From Bacteroidota bacterium (GTDB lineage Bacteria > Bacteroidota > Bacteroidia > B-17B0 > Aurantibacillaceae): a DNA stretch of 64,000 nt. The DNA lies in assembly GCA_016194985.1 (NCBI GenBank), contig JACQAK010000039.1, forward strand, positions 1-64,000. The letters are read 5' to 3'. The position numbers were made by a program, and so were the translations under genes. Each line of letters opens with the position of its first letter. Position 1 is the first letter of the stretch. This document shows, in pieces, positions 39,145 through 49,253 of the stretch. The notes under the pieces are model-generated. The model had not been told where the DNA came from. It worked only from the letters and a program-made list of their open reading frames with translations, and did not search any database.

Positions 39145-41439
39145 GTGCGTAAAAGTTTTTACATAATTGTTTTGTTTTTTATTTATCTGAGCAATTATTC
39201 ATGGTCTCAGAATGTAACTATTAAAGGGGCAATACAAGATAAGGAGACCGGAATAAACGTAATAGATGTATACGTTAGTATCGATAAAACAAACAGTCAC
39301 GCTCATTCTGATGATAAAGGAAATTTCCTTTTTGTGAATATGCCTTTTGGTAAGTACGATCTTGAGTTTGAAAAAGCCGGTTACGAAAAACAGGTAATAA
39401 CAACGGAAGCCTTTTCCGGTGATACTATAAACATCACCGTTCTGTTGGTATCAAAATCGGTTAATTTAAATGAAATAGCGATTGCTGCCGACAAGCCTGT
39501 ATCAGCTGCTTCCTCCACGTACATTAGCCAATCGGGTTTTGCAAACAGACCTAAAAATTCGGCGCAGGATCTATTGCGATTAGTGCCGGGTTTATTTATT
39601 GCCCAGCATGCCGGAGGAGGGAAGGCCGAGCAGATTTTTATACGAGGCTTTGATTGTGACCATGGAACCGATATTGCCACATTTGTGGATGGCATGCCGG
39701 TTAACATGCCCAGTCACGGCCACGGACAAGGATATGCTGATTTGCATTTTTTGATTCCTGAGGTTGTGGAAGGGATGAACGTATTTAAAGGAACGTCTTC
39801 GCCTTTATATGGCGATTTTGCAACCGGCGCTGCTGTTGGTTTTAAAACCTATGATTCGTTACCGGCTAATTTAATTCAGCTGGAAACAGGATCTGTGCCA
39901 AGCACTAATGCTATAACAAGTACAAGAGGTTTGGCACTCATGCAATTGCCGATTAAGAATAACCGGGTGTCTTCTTATTTTGCAGCAGACGTCATCAATA
40001 ATAGCGGATATTTTAAAATTAATCAGGATTTTAAGAGGGCAAATATCTTTTCAAAAACAACGATTACCTTAAATGAAAACAGCAGGGTACAATTTTCGGT
40101 TTCAGGATTTGGTTCTTCCTGGAATGCATCAGGGCAAATACCGGAGCGGGCGGTTGCTGCAGGATTAATATCACGTTACGGAAGTATTGATCCTAATGAA
40201 GGAGGAACGACCCAACGGAATAATTATAATTTAATCTATAACGCAAAATTAGGTTCGGGAGAGTTTGAAACACAGGCGTATGTGAGTACATATCGCTTTA
40301 AATTATTTTCCGACTTCACCTTCTTTTTAAATGATTCTGTAAATGGCGATATGATCGAACAGGATGATAATCGAACCGTGAGAGGATTAAATGCCAAATA
40401 CACCGTTGGACATAAGCTCTTTCACATGTATAATAAATTTACCATCGGTGCCGGTTTTCGTTCAGACGATATTGAAAATCAATTATGGCATGCTCCACAG
40501 AGAGAACGGCTTAGCGCCACAGCACATTCTAATATTCATCAACGATCTAATGCCATATTTTTGAATGAAGTGTTTCGCTTCAGCAGTCATTTCAGGATAG
40601 AGCTGGGAGCCCGCTATGATTATTTTATATTTGATGTAGAGGACTTGTTGCCAACCGATTCTGTGCATACTAATTACTCCGGGTATAATTATCAATCGGC
40701 CATTAATCCCAAATTAAATTTAATTTACACGGTTAACGATAGGCTTCAGTTCTTTTTTAATACAGGGAGTGGTTATCATTCTAATGATGCGCGTTCATCA
40801 GTTCAGGATAAGAAGCAACACCATTTACCTATTGCAGTGAGTTCGGAAATCGGCACTTTGTTTCATATTAAAAACGCGGTTGTTTCGGCGGCTGTTTGGG
40901 GAATGGATTTAAGCAACGAACTGGTATATGTTGGTGATGACGGAACCACTGAAAATAAAGGAGCCAGCAGACGTTATGGTTTTGATGTAAGTGCCAGAAC
41001 ACCATTAGTACCCTGGTTATTTTTAGATCTGGATGTAAACATGTCTCAGGGACGATTGATTGATACACTATTCGGATATCAAAAAACAACGAACTACTAT
41101 ATTCCTTTAGCCCCTACGTTAACATCAGCAGGAGGGCTGACAGTAAAAGTAAATGGATTTGAAGGAGGCCTGCGTTATCGCTATATGAAAGACAGGCCAG
41201 CTAATGAATCCGGTACAATTATAGCGCATGGATACCATGTAGTGGATTTAACCGCGAACTATAAAACCAAACATTACAAGATAGGATTGGTTATAGAAAA
41301 CCTATTGAATACTAAATGGAATGAAGCGCAGTTTGATACCGAAACACGTTTGAAAAATGAAAGCAAACCGGTAGAAGAATTGCATTACACGCCCGGAACC
41401 CCCTTTTATGCAAAACTTATTTTGGGCTATATGTTTTAA
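39145..41439 (+). CDS. TonB-dependent outer-membrane receptor with carboxypeptidase-like N-terminal domain
   Basis: Signal peptide, IKGAIQDKETGINVIDVYVSI...; plug SAQDLLRLVPGLFIAQHAGGGKAEQIFIRGFDCDHGTDIATFVDGMPVNMPSHGHGQGYAD; C-terminal barrel strand. Confidence 0.9.
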   Translation: MRKSFYIIVLFFIYLSNYSWSQNVTIKGAIQDKETGINVIDVYVSIDKTNSHAHSDDKGNFLFVNMPFGKYDLEFEKAGYEKQVITTEAFSGDTINITVLLVSKSVNLNEIAIAADKPVSAASSTYISQSGFANRPKNSAQDLLRLVPGLFIAQHAGGGKAEQIFIRGFDCDHGTDIATFVDGMPVNMPSHGHGQGYADLHFLIPEVVEGMNVFKGTSSPLYGDFATGAAVGFKTYDSLPANLIQLETGSVPSTNAITSTRGLALMQLPIKNNRVSSYFAADVINNSGYFKINQDFKRANIFSKTTITLNENSRVQFSVSGFGSSWNASGQIPERAVAAGLISRYGSIDPNEGGTTQRNNYNLIYNAKLGSGEFETQAYVSTYRFKLFSDFTFFLNDSVNGDMIEQDDNRTVRGLNAKYTVGHKLFHMYNKFTIGAGFRSDDIENQLWHAPQRERLSATAHSNIHQRSNAIFLNEVFRFSSHFRIELGARYDYFIFDVEDLLPTDSVHTNYSGYNYQSAINPKLNLIYTVNDRLQFFFNTGSGYHSNDARSSVQDKKQHHLPIAVSSEIGTLFHIKNAVVSAAVWGMDLSNELVYVGDDGTTENKGASRRYGFDVSARTPLVPWLFLDLDVNMSQGRLIDTLFGYQKTTNYYIPLAPTLTSAGGLTVKVNGFEGGLRYRYMKDRPANESGTIIAHGYHVVDLTANYKTKHYKIGLVIENLLNTKWNEAQFDTETRLKNESKPVEELHYTPGTPFYAKLILGYMF

Positions 41440-41489
41440 GGAGTGAGAGAGGAAATAGGATTAACGGGAAGTTCTCATTTCAAGGAATA

Positions 41490-41912
41490 GTGCAACATTT
41501 CAAAAATTATTGTACCTTAGTATCGGTGAAAAAATTAGTACCCATATTTTTATTGTCAATTTATTTGATTTCTGTAACAGAGTTGCATGAGTTTTTTAAA
41601 TTGCCACAATTGGTGGAACATTTTATGGAACATAAATCCGGAAATAAGAAAACCACCATTCTGGATTTTTTAGTGATGCATTACACAAGCTCTGATGACG
41701 GGGATGGAGACAAAGCAGAAGATATGAAGCTCCCGTTTAAATCCCATCATGATTGTGAAAACTTAGCGAATACCGGCTTTATTTCATTTAACTCTTTTTC
41801 ATTGGCAATAAAATCAAGCCCTATCGAATCCAAAGAATATAAAACCTATTCCACTAATTTTATTAGTTCTTCTTACCTTTCTTCTATCTGGCAGCCGCCA
41901 AAATCCTGTTAA
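41490..41912 (+). CDS. Hypothetical protein upstream of RND efflux genes
   Basis: ORF with N-terminal hydrophobic segment, co-directional with cusA-like gene. Confidence 0.5.
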   Translation: MQHFKNYCTLVSVKKLVPIFLLSIYLISVTELHEFFKLPQLVEHFMEHKSGNKKTTILDFLVMHYTSSDDGDGDKAEDMKLPFKSHHDCENLANTGFISFNSFSLAIKSSPIESKEYKTYSTNFISSSYLSSIWQPPKSC

Positions 41913-41998
41913 TTTCCATTTGATTTTTTAATGGCCCGTGTACACCCGTATACCTGTTATTGTTTTAATGCTATCAAATAAAATTAACACATACTCAT

Positions 41999-44900
41999 AT
42001 GCTAAATAAAATTATTGAGTTTTCCATCAGGAATAAACTCATTGTAGGGCTTTTTGTGATAGCTCTGATTGGTTATGGAACTTACGAAGTGACCAAACTA
42101 CCAATTGATGCGGTACCTGATATTACCAATAATCAGGTACAGGTTATTACAGTGGCACCATCGTTTGGAGCTACGGATATCGAGCGTTTGGTAACGTTTC
42201 CGATCGAACAGGCCAATAACAATATTTCCGGATTAAAGGAGATCAGAAGCTTTTCCCGTTTCGGATTATCTTTGGTAACCATCGTATTTAATGATGAAAC
42301 CGATATTTATTGGGCGCGTCAACAAGTATCCGAACGCTTACAAAAAATACAATCACAGATCCCTCAAGGGATTGGAACTCCCGAATTGGGGCCCGTATCA
42401 ACAGGATTGGGAGAAATTTACCAATATGTGGTGCGCGCCAAAGCGGGCTACGAAAAAAAGTATGATGAAACAGAACTACGAACGATTCAGGATTGGTTGG
42501 TTCGCCGACAGTTATTAGGAGTTAAAGGCGTGGCTGAGGTAAGTAGCTTTGGTGGTAAATTAAAGCAGTTTGAAATTGCGGTTGATCCTAATAAACTACA
42601 ATCCTATAACATTACCATTCATGATGTATTTAACGCGCTTGAAAAAAACAACCAAAACACCGGAGGTACCTATATTGAAAAAGGCCCGACGGTTTTATTT
42701 ATCAGAAGTGAAGGCTTGCTTGGAAGCATCCATGATATTAAAAATATTTCGATTAAGGCTACCGAAAGCGGGAATCCTTTATTTATAAGGGATGTAGCTG
42801 ATGTAAGGATTGGACATGCCACCCGTTATGGTGCTATGACGTATAATGATGAAGGAGAAGTATCGGGAGCGGTGGTAATGATGCTGAAAGGCGCCAATAG
42901 CAGTGATGTGATCAGGAATGTGAAAGAACGCGTTATTCAGATTCAGAAGACATTACCCGAAGGAGTAGTGATAGAGCCGTTTTTAGACCGAAGTAAAATG
43001 GTGAATAATGCCATTGGTACGGTGGAACAAAATTTAATGGAAGGTGCCTTGATCGTTATTTTTGTTCTGGTATTATTCTTAGGGAATTTCAGAGCGGGAT
43101 TATTAGTTGCCTCCGTTATTCCTCTGGCCATGCTATTTGCCATCATTTTAATGAATACGTTTGGTGTTAGTGGAAACTTAATGAGTTTAGGAGCTCTTGA
43201 TTTTGGATTGATCGTGGATGGCGCTGTTATTATTGTAGAAGCAGTGATGCATCAGCTCACACACGGAAAAAAATTCAAAACGATTGCTCAGTTGAATCAG
43301 GAGCAAATGGATAATGAGGTAACACTATCGGCCAGTAAAATGATGAATAGTGCGGTGTTCGGACAGGTGATCATTTTGGTTGTTTATCTGCCCATATTTA
43401 CCTTACAGGGCATCGAAGGTAAAATGTTTAAACCCATGGCACAAACAGTGGCTTTTGCTCTGTTAGGCGCTTTTCTGTTATCATTAACCTATATACCCAT
43501 GATGAGCGCTTTGTTTCTGAGCAGGAAAACCAAACACAAAGAAAACATATCGGATAAATTAATGATCAAAGTAGAGAGAGCTTACCAACAGGCATTGGCC
43601 ACTGTTTTACGTTATCCTAAAATGGTAATTACTACCGTTATTGTATTATTTATATCCGCAGTTATTACCTTAACATTTTTGGGCGGCGAATTTATTCCTG
43701 CTTTAGAGGAAGGCGATTTTGCTGTTGAAACCAGATTATTATCAGGAAGTAGTTTAAATACAACCATTGAGAACACACAAAAGACAGCTCATATATTGAA
43801 GACCCGGTTTCCGGAAGTGATCAAAGTGGTTACTAAAATAGGAAGCGGGGAAGTGCCTACAGATCCTATGCCTATGGAGTCGGCAGATATGATGGTAATT
43901 TTAAAGGATAAAAAAGAATGGACTTCTGCAAAAACATTTAATGAATTGGGAGAAAAAATGAGTAAGGCGGTGGCAGATGTACCGGGTGTTACCACCAGTT
44001 TTCAATATCCTGTGCAAATGCGTTTCAATGAATTGATGACCGGAGCCAAGCAGGATGTGGTGTGTAAAATTTTTGGTGAAAATCTGGACACACTGGCGTC
44101 TTATGCCGAAAAACTCGGAGCCATTGCCACACATGTAGAGGGGGCTAAAGACTTGTATATAGAGCCTGTTACGGGTATGCCTCAAATCATCATTGATTAT
44201 AACCGTGCGGCCATTGCACAATATAATTTGAATATTGCGGATATCAATAAAGTTATTAATACAGCTTTTGCGGGACAAAGTTCAGGGCAGTTGTTTGAAG
44301 GAGAAAAACGATTTGATGTAGTAGTCCGTTTGAGTACGGACAAGCGAAAAAATCTGGAAGATGTGAAAAACCTTTTGATTCCAACAGTACAGGGCACACA
44401 AATACCGCTGTATCAACTGGCCGATGTGAGCATTAAAAACGGACCTAATCAAATACAACGTGAAGATGCAAAACGACGAATCGTTGTAGGGTTTAATGTT
44501 CGTGGCAGGGATGTGCAAAGCATTGTGAATGAGTTGCAACAAAAAGTGGATCAGCAAATTAAATTCCCGTCGGGTTATTATGTTACCTATGGCGGCGCTT
44601 TCGAAAACCTGAATGCGGCTAAACAGCGCTTAATGATAGCTGTTCCGGTGTCGTTGGTATTGATCTTCATTTTGTTGTTTTTTGCGTTTAATTCGGTAAA
44701 ACAGGGATTATTGATTTACTCGGCTATTCCCCTGTCTGCTATTGGAGGCATTTTCTTTCTGGCATTAAGAGGCATGCCTTTTAGTATTAGTGCTGGAGTC
44801 GGGTTTATTGCGTTGTTTGGAGTCGCCGTATTAAACGGAATTGTATTGATTGCTGAGTTTAATCGATTGAAAAAAGAAGGCGCTAAAAATCTGCACCGGA

Positions 44901-45154
44901 TTGTTTTAATGGGAACTAAGGTTCGTTTACGTCCGGTGATGATGACTGCTTTTGTGGCTTCTTTAGGGTTTTTGCCGATGGCTATTAGTAACGGAGCAGG
45001 AGCTGAGGTTCAGCGACCATTAGCAACTGTGGTAATAGGAGGGTTGATGATTGCAACATTCTTAACACTGTTTGTATTACCGATACTGTATATCCTGTTT
45101 GAAAAAGGGGTGAAAACAGGCAATAAGCAATTGGAAATAAATAAGGAATTATAG
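41999..45154 (+). CDS. Heavy-metal efflux RND transporter, CusA/CzcA family
   Basis: KLPIDAVPDITNNQVQV, ERLVTFPIE, DFGLIVDGAVIIVEA, GGEFIPALEEGDFA, full length 1051 aa. Confidence 0.93.
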   Translation: MLNKIIEFSIRNKLIVGLFVIALIGYGTYEVTKLPIDAVPDITNNQVQVITVAPSFGATDIERLVTFPIEQANNNISGLKEIRSFSRFGLSLVTIVFNDETDIYWARQQVSERLQKIQSQIPQGIGTPELGPVSTGLGEIYQYVVRAKAGYEKKYDETELRTIQDWLVRRQLLGVKGVAEVSSFGGKLKQFEIAVDPNKLQSYNITIHDVFNALEKNNQNTGGTYIEKGPTVLFIRSEGLLGSIHDIKNISIKATESGNPLFIRDVADVRIGHATRYGAMTYNDEGEVSGAVVMMLKGANSSDVIRNVKERVIQIQKTLPEGVVIEPFLDRSKMVNNAIGTVEQNLMEGALIVIFVLVLFLGNFRAGLLVASVIPLAMLFAIILMNTFGVSGNLMSLGALDFGLIVDGAVIIVEAVMHQLTHGKKFKTIAQLNQEQMDNEVTLSASKMMNSAVFGQVIILVVYLPIFTLQGIEGKMFKPMAQTVAFALLGAFLLSLTYIPMMSALFLSRKTKHKENISDKLMIKVERAYQQALATVLRYPKMVITTVIVLFISAVITLTFLGGEFIPALEEGDFAVETRLLSGSSLNTTIENTQKTAHILKTRFPEVIKVVTKIGSGEVPTDPMPMESADMMVILKDKKEWTSAKTFNELGEKMSKAVADVPGVTTSFQYPVQMRFNELMTGAKQDVVCKIFGENLDTLASYAEKLGAIATHVEGAKDLYIEPVTGMPQIIIDYNRAAIAQYNLNIADINKVINTAFAGQSSGQLFEGEKRFDVVVRLSTDKRKNLEDVKNLLIPTVQGTQIPLYQLADVSIKNGPNQIQREDAKRRIVVGFNVRGRDVQSIVNELQQKVDQQIKFPSGYYVTYGGAFENLNAAKQRLMIAVPVSLVLIFILLFFAFNSVKQGLLIYSAIPLSAIGGIFFLALRGMPFSISAGVGFIALFGVAVLNGIVLIAEFNRLKKEGAKNLHRIVLMGTKVRLRPVMMTAFVASLGFLPMAISNGAGAEVQRPLATVVIGGLMIATFLTLFVLPILYILFEKGVKTGNKQLEINKEL

Positions 45155-45166
45155 AATAAAGACCAA

Positions 45167-46370
45167 ATGAAATATTATAACATAAAGAAAAGGAAGTATA
45201 TAACAATTAGCGTTTGCCTGTTGCTGGTGGTTTGTTGCTCATTCTTAAAAGCTCAAACACCTATTAGTTTGCAAGCGGCTCTTGATACGGCCCTTAAAAA
45301 TAATTTATCTGTAAAAAACGAAAAACTGAAATCAGATTATCAGAAAAAAATTATTAAAACATCTGCATCTATTCCACAGGCAAATTTAATGGGAGAGTAC
45401 GGGCAAATTAATAGTTCCTACAGCGATAATCGTTTAGGAATGTCACAGTCCTTTAATTTTCCTACAGTATACGTTCGCCAAAAGCAGCTGCTTAATGAAG
45501 AATGGAAAACATCGGTATTGAGCATTGCTTTAAAAGAGTCGGAAATAAAAAAGCTGGTGAGACAAGTGTTTTATACTTATGTCTTCTTAAAACAAAAAGA
45601 AATACTCTTACTAAAAAATGATAGCATTTATGCCAATTTTTTAGAAAAAGCCAATAACCGTTTTTCAAAAGGAGAAAGCAATATTCTTGAAAAGACAACG
45701 GCAGAGTCTCAACGAGGTACGATGGCTATTCAGCTGAAGCAAGTGCAACAGGATTTAGAAATAACACAATTGCAATTCAGCCTACTGTTAAATACGAGCA
45801 CTCGTTTTACACCGAATGATGCGTCGGGTAAATTGTCTGTTGAAATTAATTTAGATAGCAGTGTGGTAACACAACATCCGTTCTTAAAAATGATCGAACA
45901 ACAAAAAAAGATATCTGGCATTAACCGAAAGCTGGAAAAATCAAGATTGTTGCCGGATTTGAATATTGGTTATTATAATATGACTATGAGAGGCTCCGGT
46001 GCGGACAATGTGGTATATACCACTTCTGCAAGATTTCAGTCGGTACAGCTGGGCGTGGGTGTTCCTTTGTTTTTTGGTGCACAAAAGGCAAAGATCAATG
46101 CTTCTAAGATCACACAGATCATTTCCGAGAATAGTTATTTACAGGAAAAGAATTTTCTGCAAAACCAGTATCAGTCTGTATTGAGCCAGTACGAAGCCAA
46201 TGCCTCAGCGGTTAAGTATTATGAAACAACTGCACTGAAAAACGCAGATCAATTATTTGGAATGGGTGATGCTTACCAATCAGGCTATCGGCATACAATC
46301 CAATTATCTGGATGCTGTCAAAAATTTAAACGAAACAATTATTCAAATTAATTATTTAATCAGTAAATAA
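45167..46370 (+). pseudogene. TolC/CusC-like outer-membrane efflux protein, frameshifted by a short internal deletion near 46247-46262
   Basis: Frame 2 encodes most of the protein to NADQLF; the expected C-terminus continues in frame 3: INYLEWVMLTNQAIGIQSNYLDAVKNLNETIIQINYLISK* ending at 46370. Confidence 0.85.
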
Positions 46371-46377
46371 CATCATT

Positions 46378-47511
46378 ATGAAACACGTATTAATTTTATG
46401 TATTGGTCTGCTACTGCTAACCTCTTGTGGCGGCCATAAAAGCGAAGAAACAGAAGCGGCTTCGTCAATCGAAACATCTGTGGCTCTGACGGAAGCTCAA
46501 TATAAAAACTCCGGGATAATGATTGGTAACGTTGAGAAAAAAGAGATCTCCACCGTCCTGAAATTGAATGGTAAAATTGATGTGCCGCCGCAAAACATGG
46601 TATCCGTGAGCACCCCATTTGGTGGATTTTTAAAGTCCACCAAATTATTGCCGGGGATGCATGTTAAGAAAGGTGAAGTGATTGCCAGTATGGAAGATCA
46701 GCAATACATTCAGTTGCAGCAGGATTATCTGACCACGAGATCAAAACTGTTGTATGCTGAAAACGAGTATAATCGCCAAAAAGAGTTGAACCAGAGCAAA
46801 GCCAGTAGCGACAAGGTTTTTCAGCAAACACAAATGGAGTATACAACACAAAAAATTGCGTTGAGTGCTCTGGCCGAAAAATTAAGGTTGATCAATATTA
46901 ATCCGGAATCGCTCAATGAATCTAATTTATCCAGAACCATTAATGTGTACTCTTCCATTGAAGGCTTTGTATCTAAGGTCAATGTTAATATCGGGAAATA
47001 TGTCAATCCATCGGATGTATTGTTTGAATTAATTAATCCGGAGGATATCCATTTAAATTTAAAAGTGTTTGAAAAGGATCTGAGTAAGTTATTCATCGGA
47101 CAAAAATTAGTAGCTTATAACAATAATCAGCCGGATAAAAAACACCCCTGCGAAATTATTTTAATAAGCCAGGATTTGTCTGCCGACAGGAGTGCCGATG
47201 TACATTGCCATTTCGAAGACTATGATAAATCTCTGCTTCCGGGCATGTATATGAATGCAGATGTAGAGTTAAAACTGGCCAATGTGAAGGCGATCAACGA
47301 TGAAGCCATAGTTGGCTTTGAAGGAAAAGACTATGTGTTTGTTGCAAAAGGAGATCGTCAGTTTGAGCTGCTGGAAGTGATCAAAGGGAGTTCTGAAAAT
47401 AACTTTACCGAAATTAACGCAGCCGGCGGTAAAGATATTTCCCAATTACACATTGTAACAAAAGGTGCTTACTCGTTATTGATGCAACTGAAGAACAAAG
47501 CCGAGGAGTAA
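46378..47511 (+). CDS. Efflux RND transporter periplasmic adaptor subunit (CusB-like)
   Basis: Lipoprotein signal LTSCGG; LPGMHVKKGEVIASMEDQQYIQLQQDYL; SSIEGFVSKVNVNIGKYVNPSDVLFELIN. Confidence 0.88.
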   Translation: MKHVLILCIGLLLLTSCGGHKSEETEAASSIETSVALTEAQYKNSGIMIGNVEKKEISTVLKLNGKIDVPPQNMVSVSTPFGGFLKSTKLLPGMHVKKGEVIASMEDQQYIQLQQDYLTTRSKLLYAENEYNRQKELNQSKASSDKVFQQTQMEYTTQKIALSALAEKLRLININPESLNESNLSRTINVYSSIEGFVSKVNVNIGKYVNPSDVLFELINPEDIHLNLKVFEKDLSKLFIGQKLVAYNNNQPDKKHPCEIILISQDLSADRSADVHCHFEDYDKSLLPGMYMNADVELKLANVKAINDEAIVGFEGKDYVFVAKGDRQFELLEVIKGSSENNFTEINAAGGKDISQLHIVTKGAYSLLMQLKNKAEE

Positions 47512-47512
47512 T

Positions 47513-48523
47513 TTACTCTTCTGCTTCTGTTACAAATGTATTCAATCCAGGGGTTTCATATACCTGATAATTTCCTTTATCGTCGGAATAGATGAGGTAG
47601 GCTTGTAGCTCTGGGTGTGCTGCTAAAAACACCTTTGCTTTTTCAAGCCCCATCACTAATACTCCGGTAGCATTGGCATCCGAAGAAATACATTCTTTAG
47701 AAAAAATGGAGGCGCTTAACAAATTGTTTTTTGTTGGATAACCTGTTTTTGGATCAAGATGATGTGCATATTTAACTCCGTCTTCTATCACAAAGCGCCT
47801 GTAGTTTCCGGAAGTAGCAATGGCCAGATTCTCAAGTTTCACAATCGCTTTCACAGGGTTTTCAGATTCTTTATTGTCAATTGGTTTTTCAATACCTATC
47901 GTCCAGTTATTACCGTTTGGTTTTTTCCCTTTGGCGTATACTTCTCCGCCAATTTCAACCATGTAAGCTTTAATACCTTTGGAATTTAAAAATCCGGAAA
48001 CAACATCTACGGAGTAGCCTTGTGCAAAGGCATTAAAATCAAGGGATACGCGGGGATCTTTTTTAACAACGGTATTACCTTTTAATTCTATTAAATCAAA
48101 GCCCACAAATTTTAAGATACTATCGATCTTTGATTTTTCTATTTTTTGTTTTTTACCGGGTCCAAATCCCCAGGCATTTACTAAAGGATATACGGTTGGA
48201 TCAAAGGCGCCATCGGTATTTTTCCATACTTCCTTTGCCTTGTTAAAACAAGCAATAAAGTATTTGTCGACCTTCACATTTTTTTGATTCGAGTTGATTC
48301 TTGAAATAATGGATGTTGGCAAATAGGTGGAAACGGATTTATCAAAATTCTGAAGGATCGTTTCTATTTCTGGTTGAAAATTTCTGTTCAGCGAATCAAA
48401 ATAGGTGATATGATAGGTTGATCCCTGCGCATTTCCCCATAGTTTGATAGGCTCTGATTGTGCAAGTGCCAGCATGCCGGCAAATACAGTAAGCCCGATA
48501 GTATATAATCCTTGTTTCATCAT
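47513..48523 (-). CDS. apbE: FAD:protein FMN transferase
   Basis: GSTYHITYFDS, VSLDFNAFAQGYSVDVVSGFL, VEIGGEVYAKGKKPNGNNWTIGIEKP, HHLDPKTGYP, SSDANATGVLVMG. Confidence 0.92.
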   Translation of the reverse strand: MMKQGLYTIGLTVFAGMLALAQSEPIKLWGNAQGSTYHITYFDSLNRNFQPEIETILQNFDKSVSTYLPTSIISRINSNQKNVKVDKYFIACFNKAKEVWKNTDGAFDPTVYPLVNAWGFGPGKKQKIEKSKIDSILKFVGFDLIELKGNTVVKKDPRVSLDFNAFAQGYSVDVVSGFLNSKGIKAYMVEIGGEVYAKGKKPNGNNWTIGIEKPIDNKESENPVKAIVKLENLAIATSGNYRRFVIEDGVKYAHHLDPKTGYPTKNNLLSASIFSKECISSDANATGVLVMGLEKAKVFLAAHPELQAYLIYSDDKGNYQVYETPGLNTFVTEAEE

Positions 48524-48644
48524 GATCTCTCGTTTTCCTGAATAGCAAAGGTATTATTTTAAGGCATAAACATGTTGGAGTATTTTTGAATATACGTTAA
48601 AAAAATAGCAGGATACAAAGGAAACTACTAGCTTTGTAGCGGAT

Positions 48645-49253
48645 ATGAAAATAGTATTTGCGTTCAGTTTTTATTTTTTGATCTTCCTTGCCGGACATGG
48701 ACAATCGTTAAAAGATGAATACAACGAGTGTGCCGTGGAAAGAATTAATCAGGGAGATTATAAAGGAGCCATAGAGTATTTCACCAGAGTAATTGAGATT
48801 AGTCCTAACGACTCCATGGCTTATTTCGACAGAGGAATGGCTAAAGATGTACTAAAAGATTATAAAGGAGCGATTGAAGATTTTACGAAACAAATTGAGA
48901 TCGATCACGAAAGTGTGGATAGTTATTTTTTGAGAGGTATTACAAAAAACAAATCAAAGGATTATGAAGGTGCCATAAAGGATTTTACAAAAACCATTGA
49001 ATTGGAAGATTCTAACGCCGATGCCTGGTTTTACAGGGGACTTCTTAAGTTGAACATGAAAGATTATCCAAATGCCCTGGCGGATTTCAACCATGCGATT
49101 AACTATAATGCGAATAAGCCGGAGTATTATCTGGAGAGAGGAAAACTAAAACTTGTTTTAAAAAAGAAGGACGACGCTTGTTCTGATTTTATGCTCTATA
49201 AAAAGGTAGGAGGTGATCCTAAAAAGATAAGCATCAAAATGCCTTGTGATTAA
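48645..49253 (+). CDS. Tetratricopeptide repeat protein
   Basis: Successive ~34-aa TPRs (GDYKGAIEYFTRVIEISPNDSMAYFDRGMAKDVLKDYKGAIEDFTKQIEID...). Confidence 0.88.
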   Translation: MKIVFAFSFYFLIFLAGHGQSLKDEYNECAVERINQGDYKGAIEYFTRVIEISPNDSMAYFDRGMAKDVLKDYKGAIEDFTKQIEIDHESVDSYFLRGITKNKSKDYEGAIKDFTKTIELEDSNADAWFYRGLLKLNMKDYPNALADFNHAINYNANKPEYYLERGKLKLVLKKKDDACSDFMLYKKVGGDPKKISIKMPCD

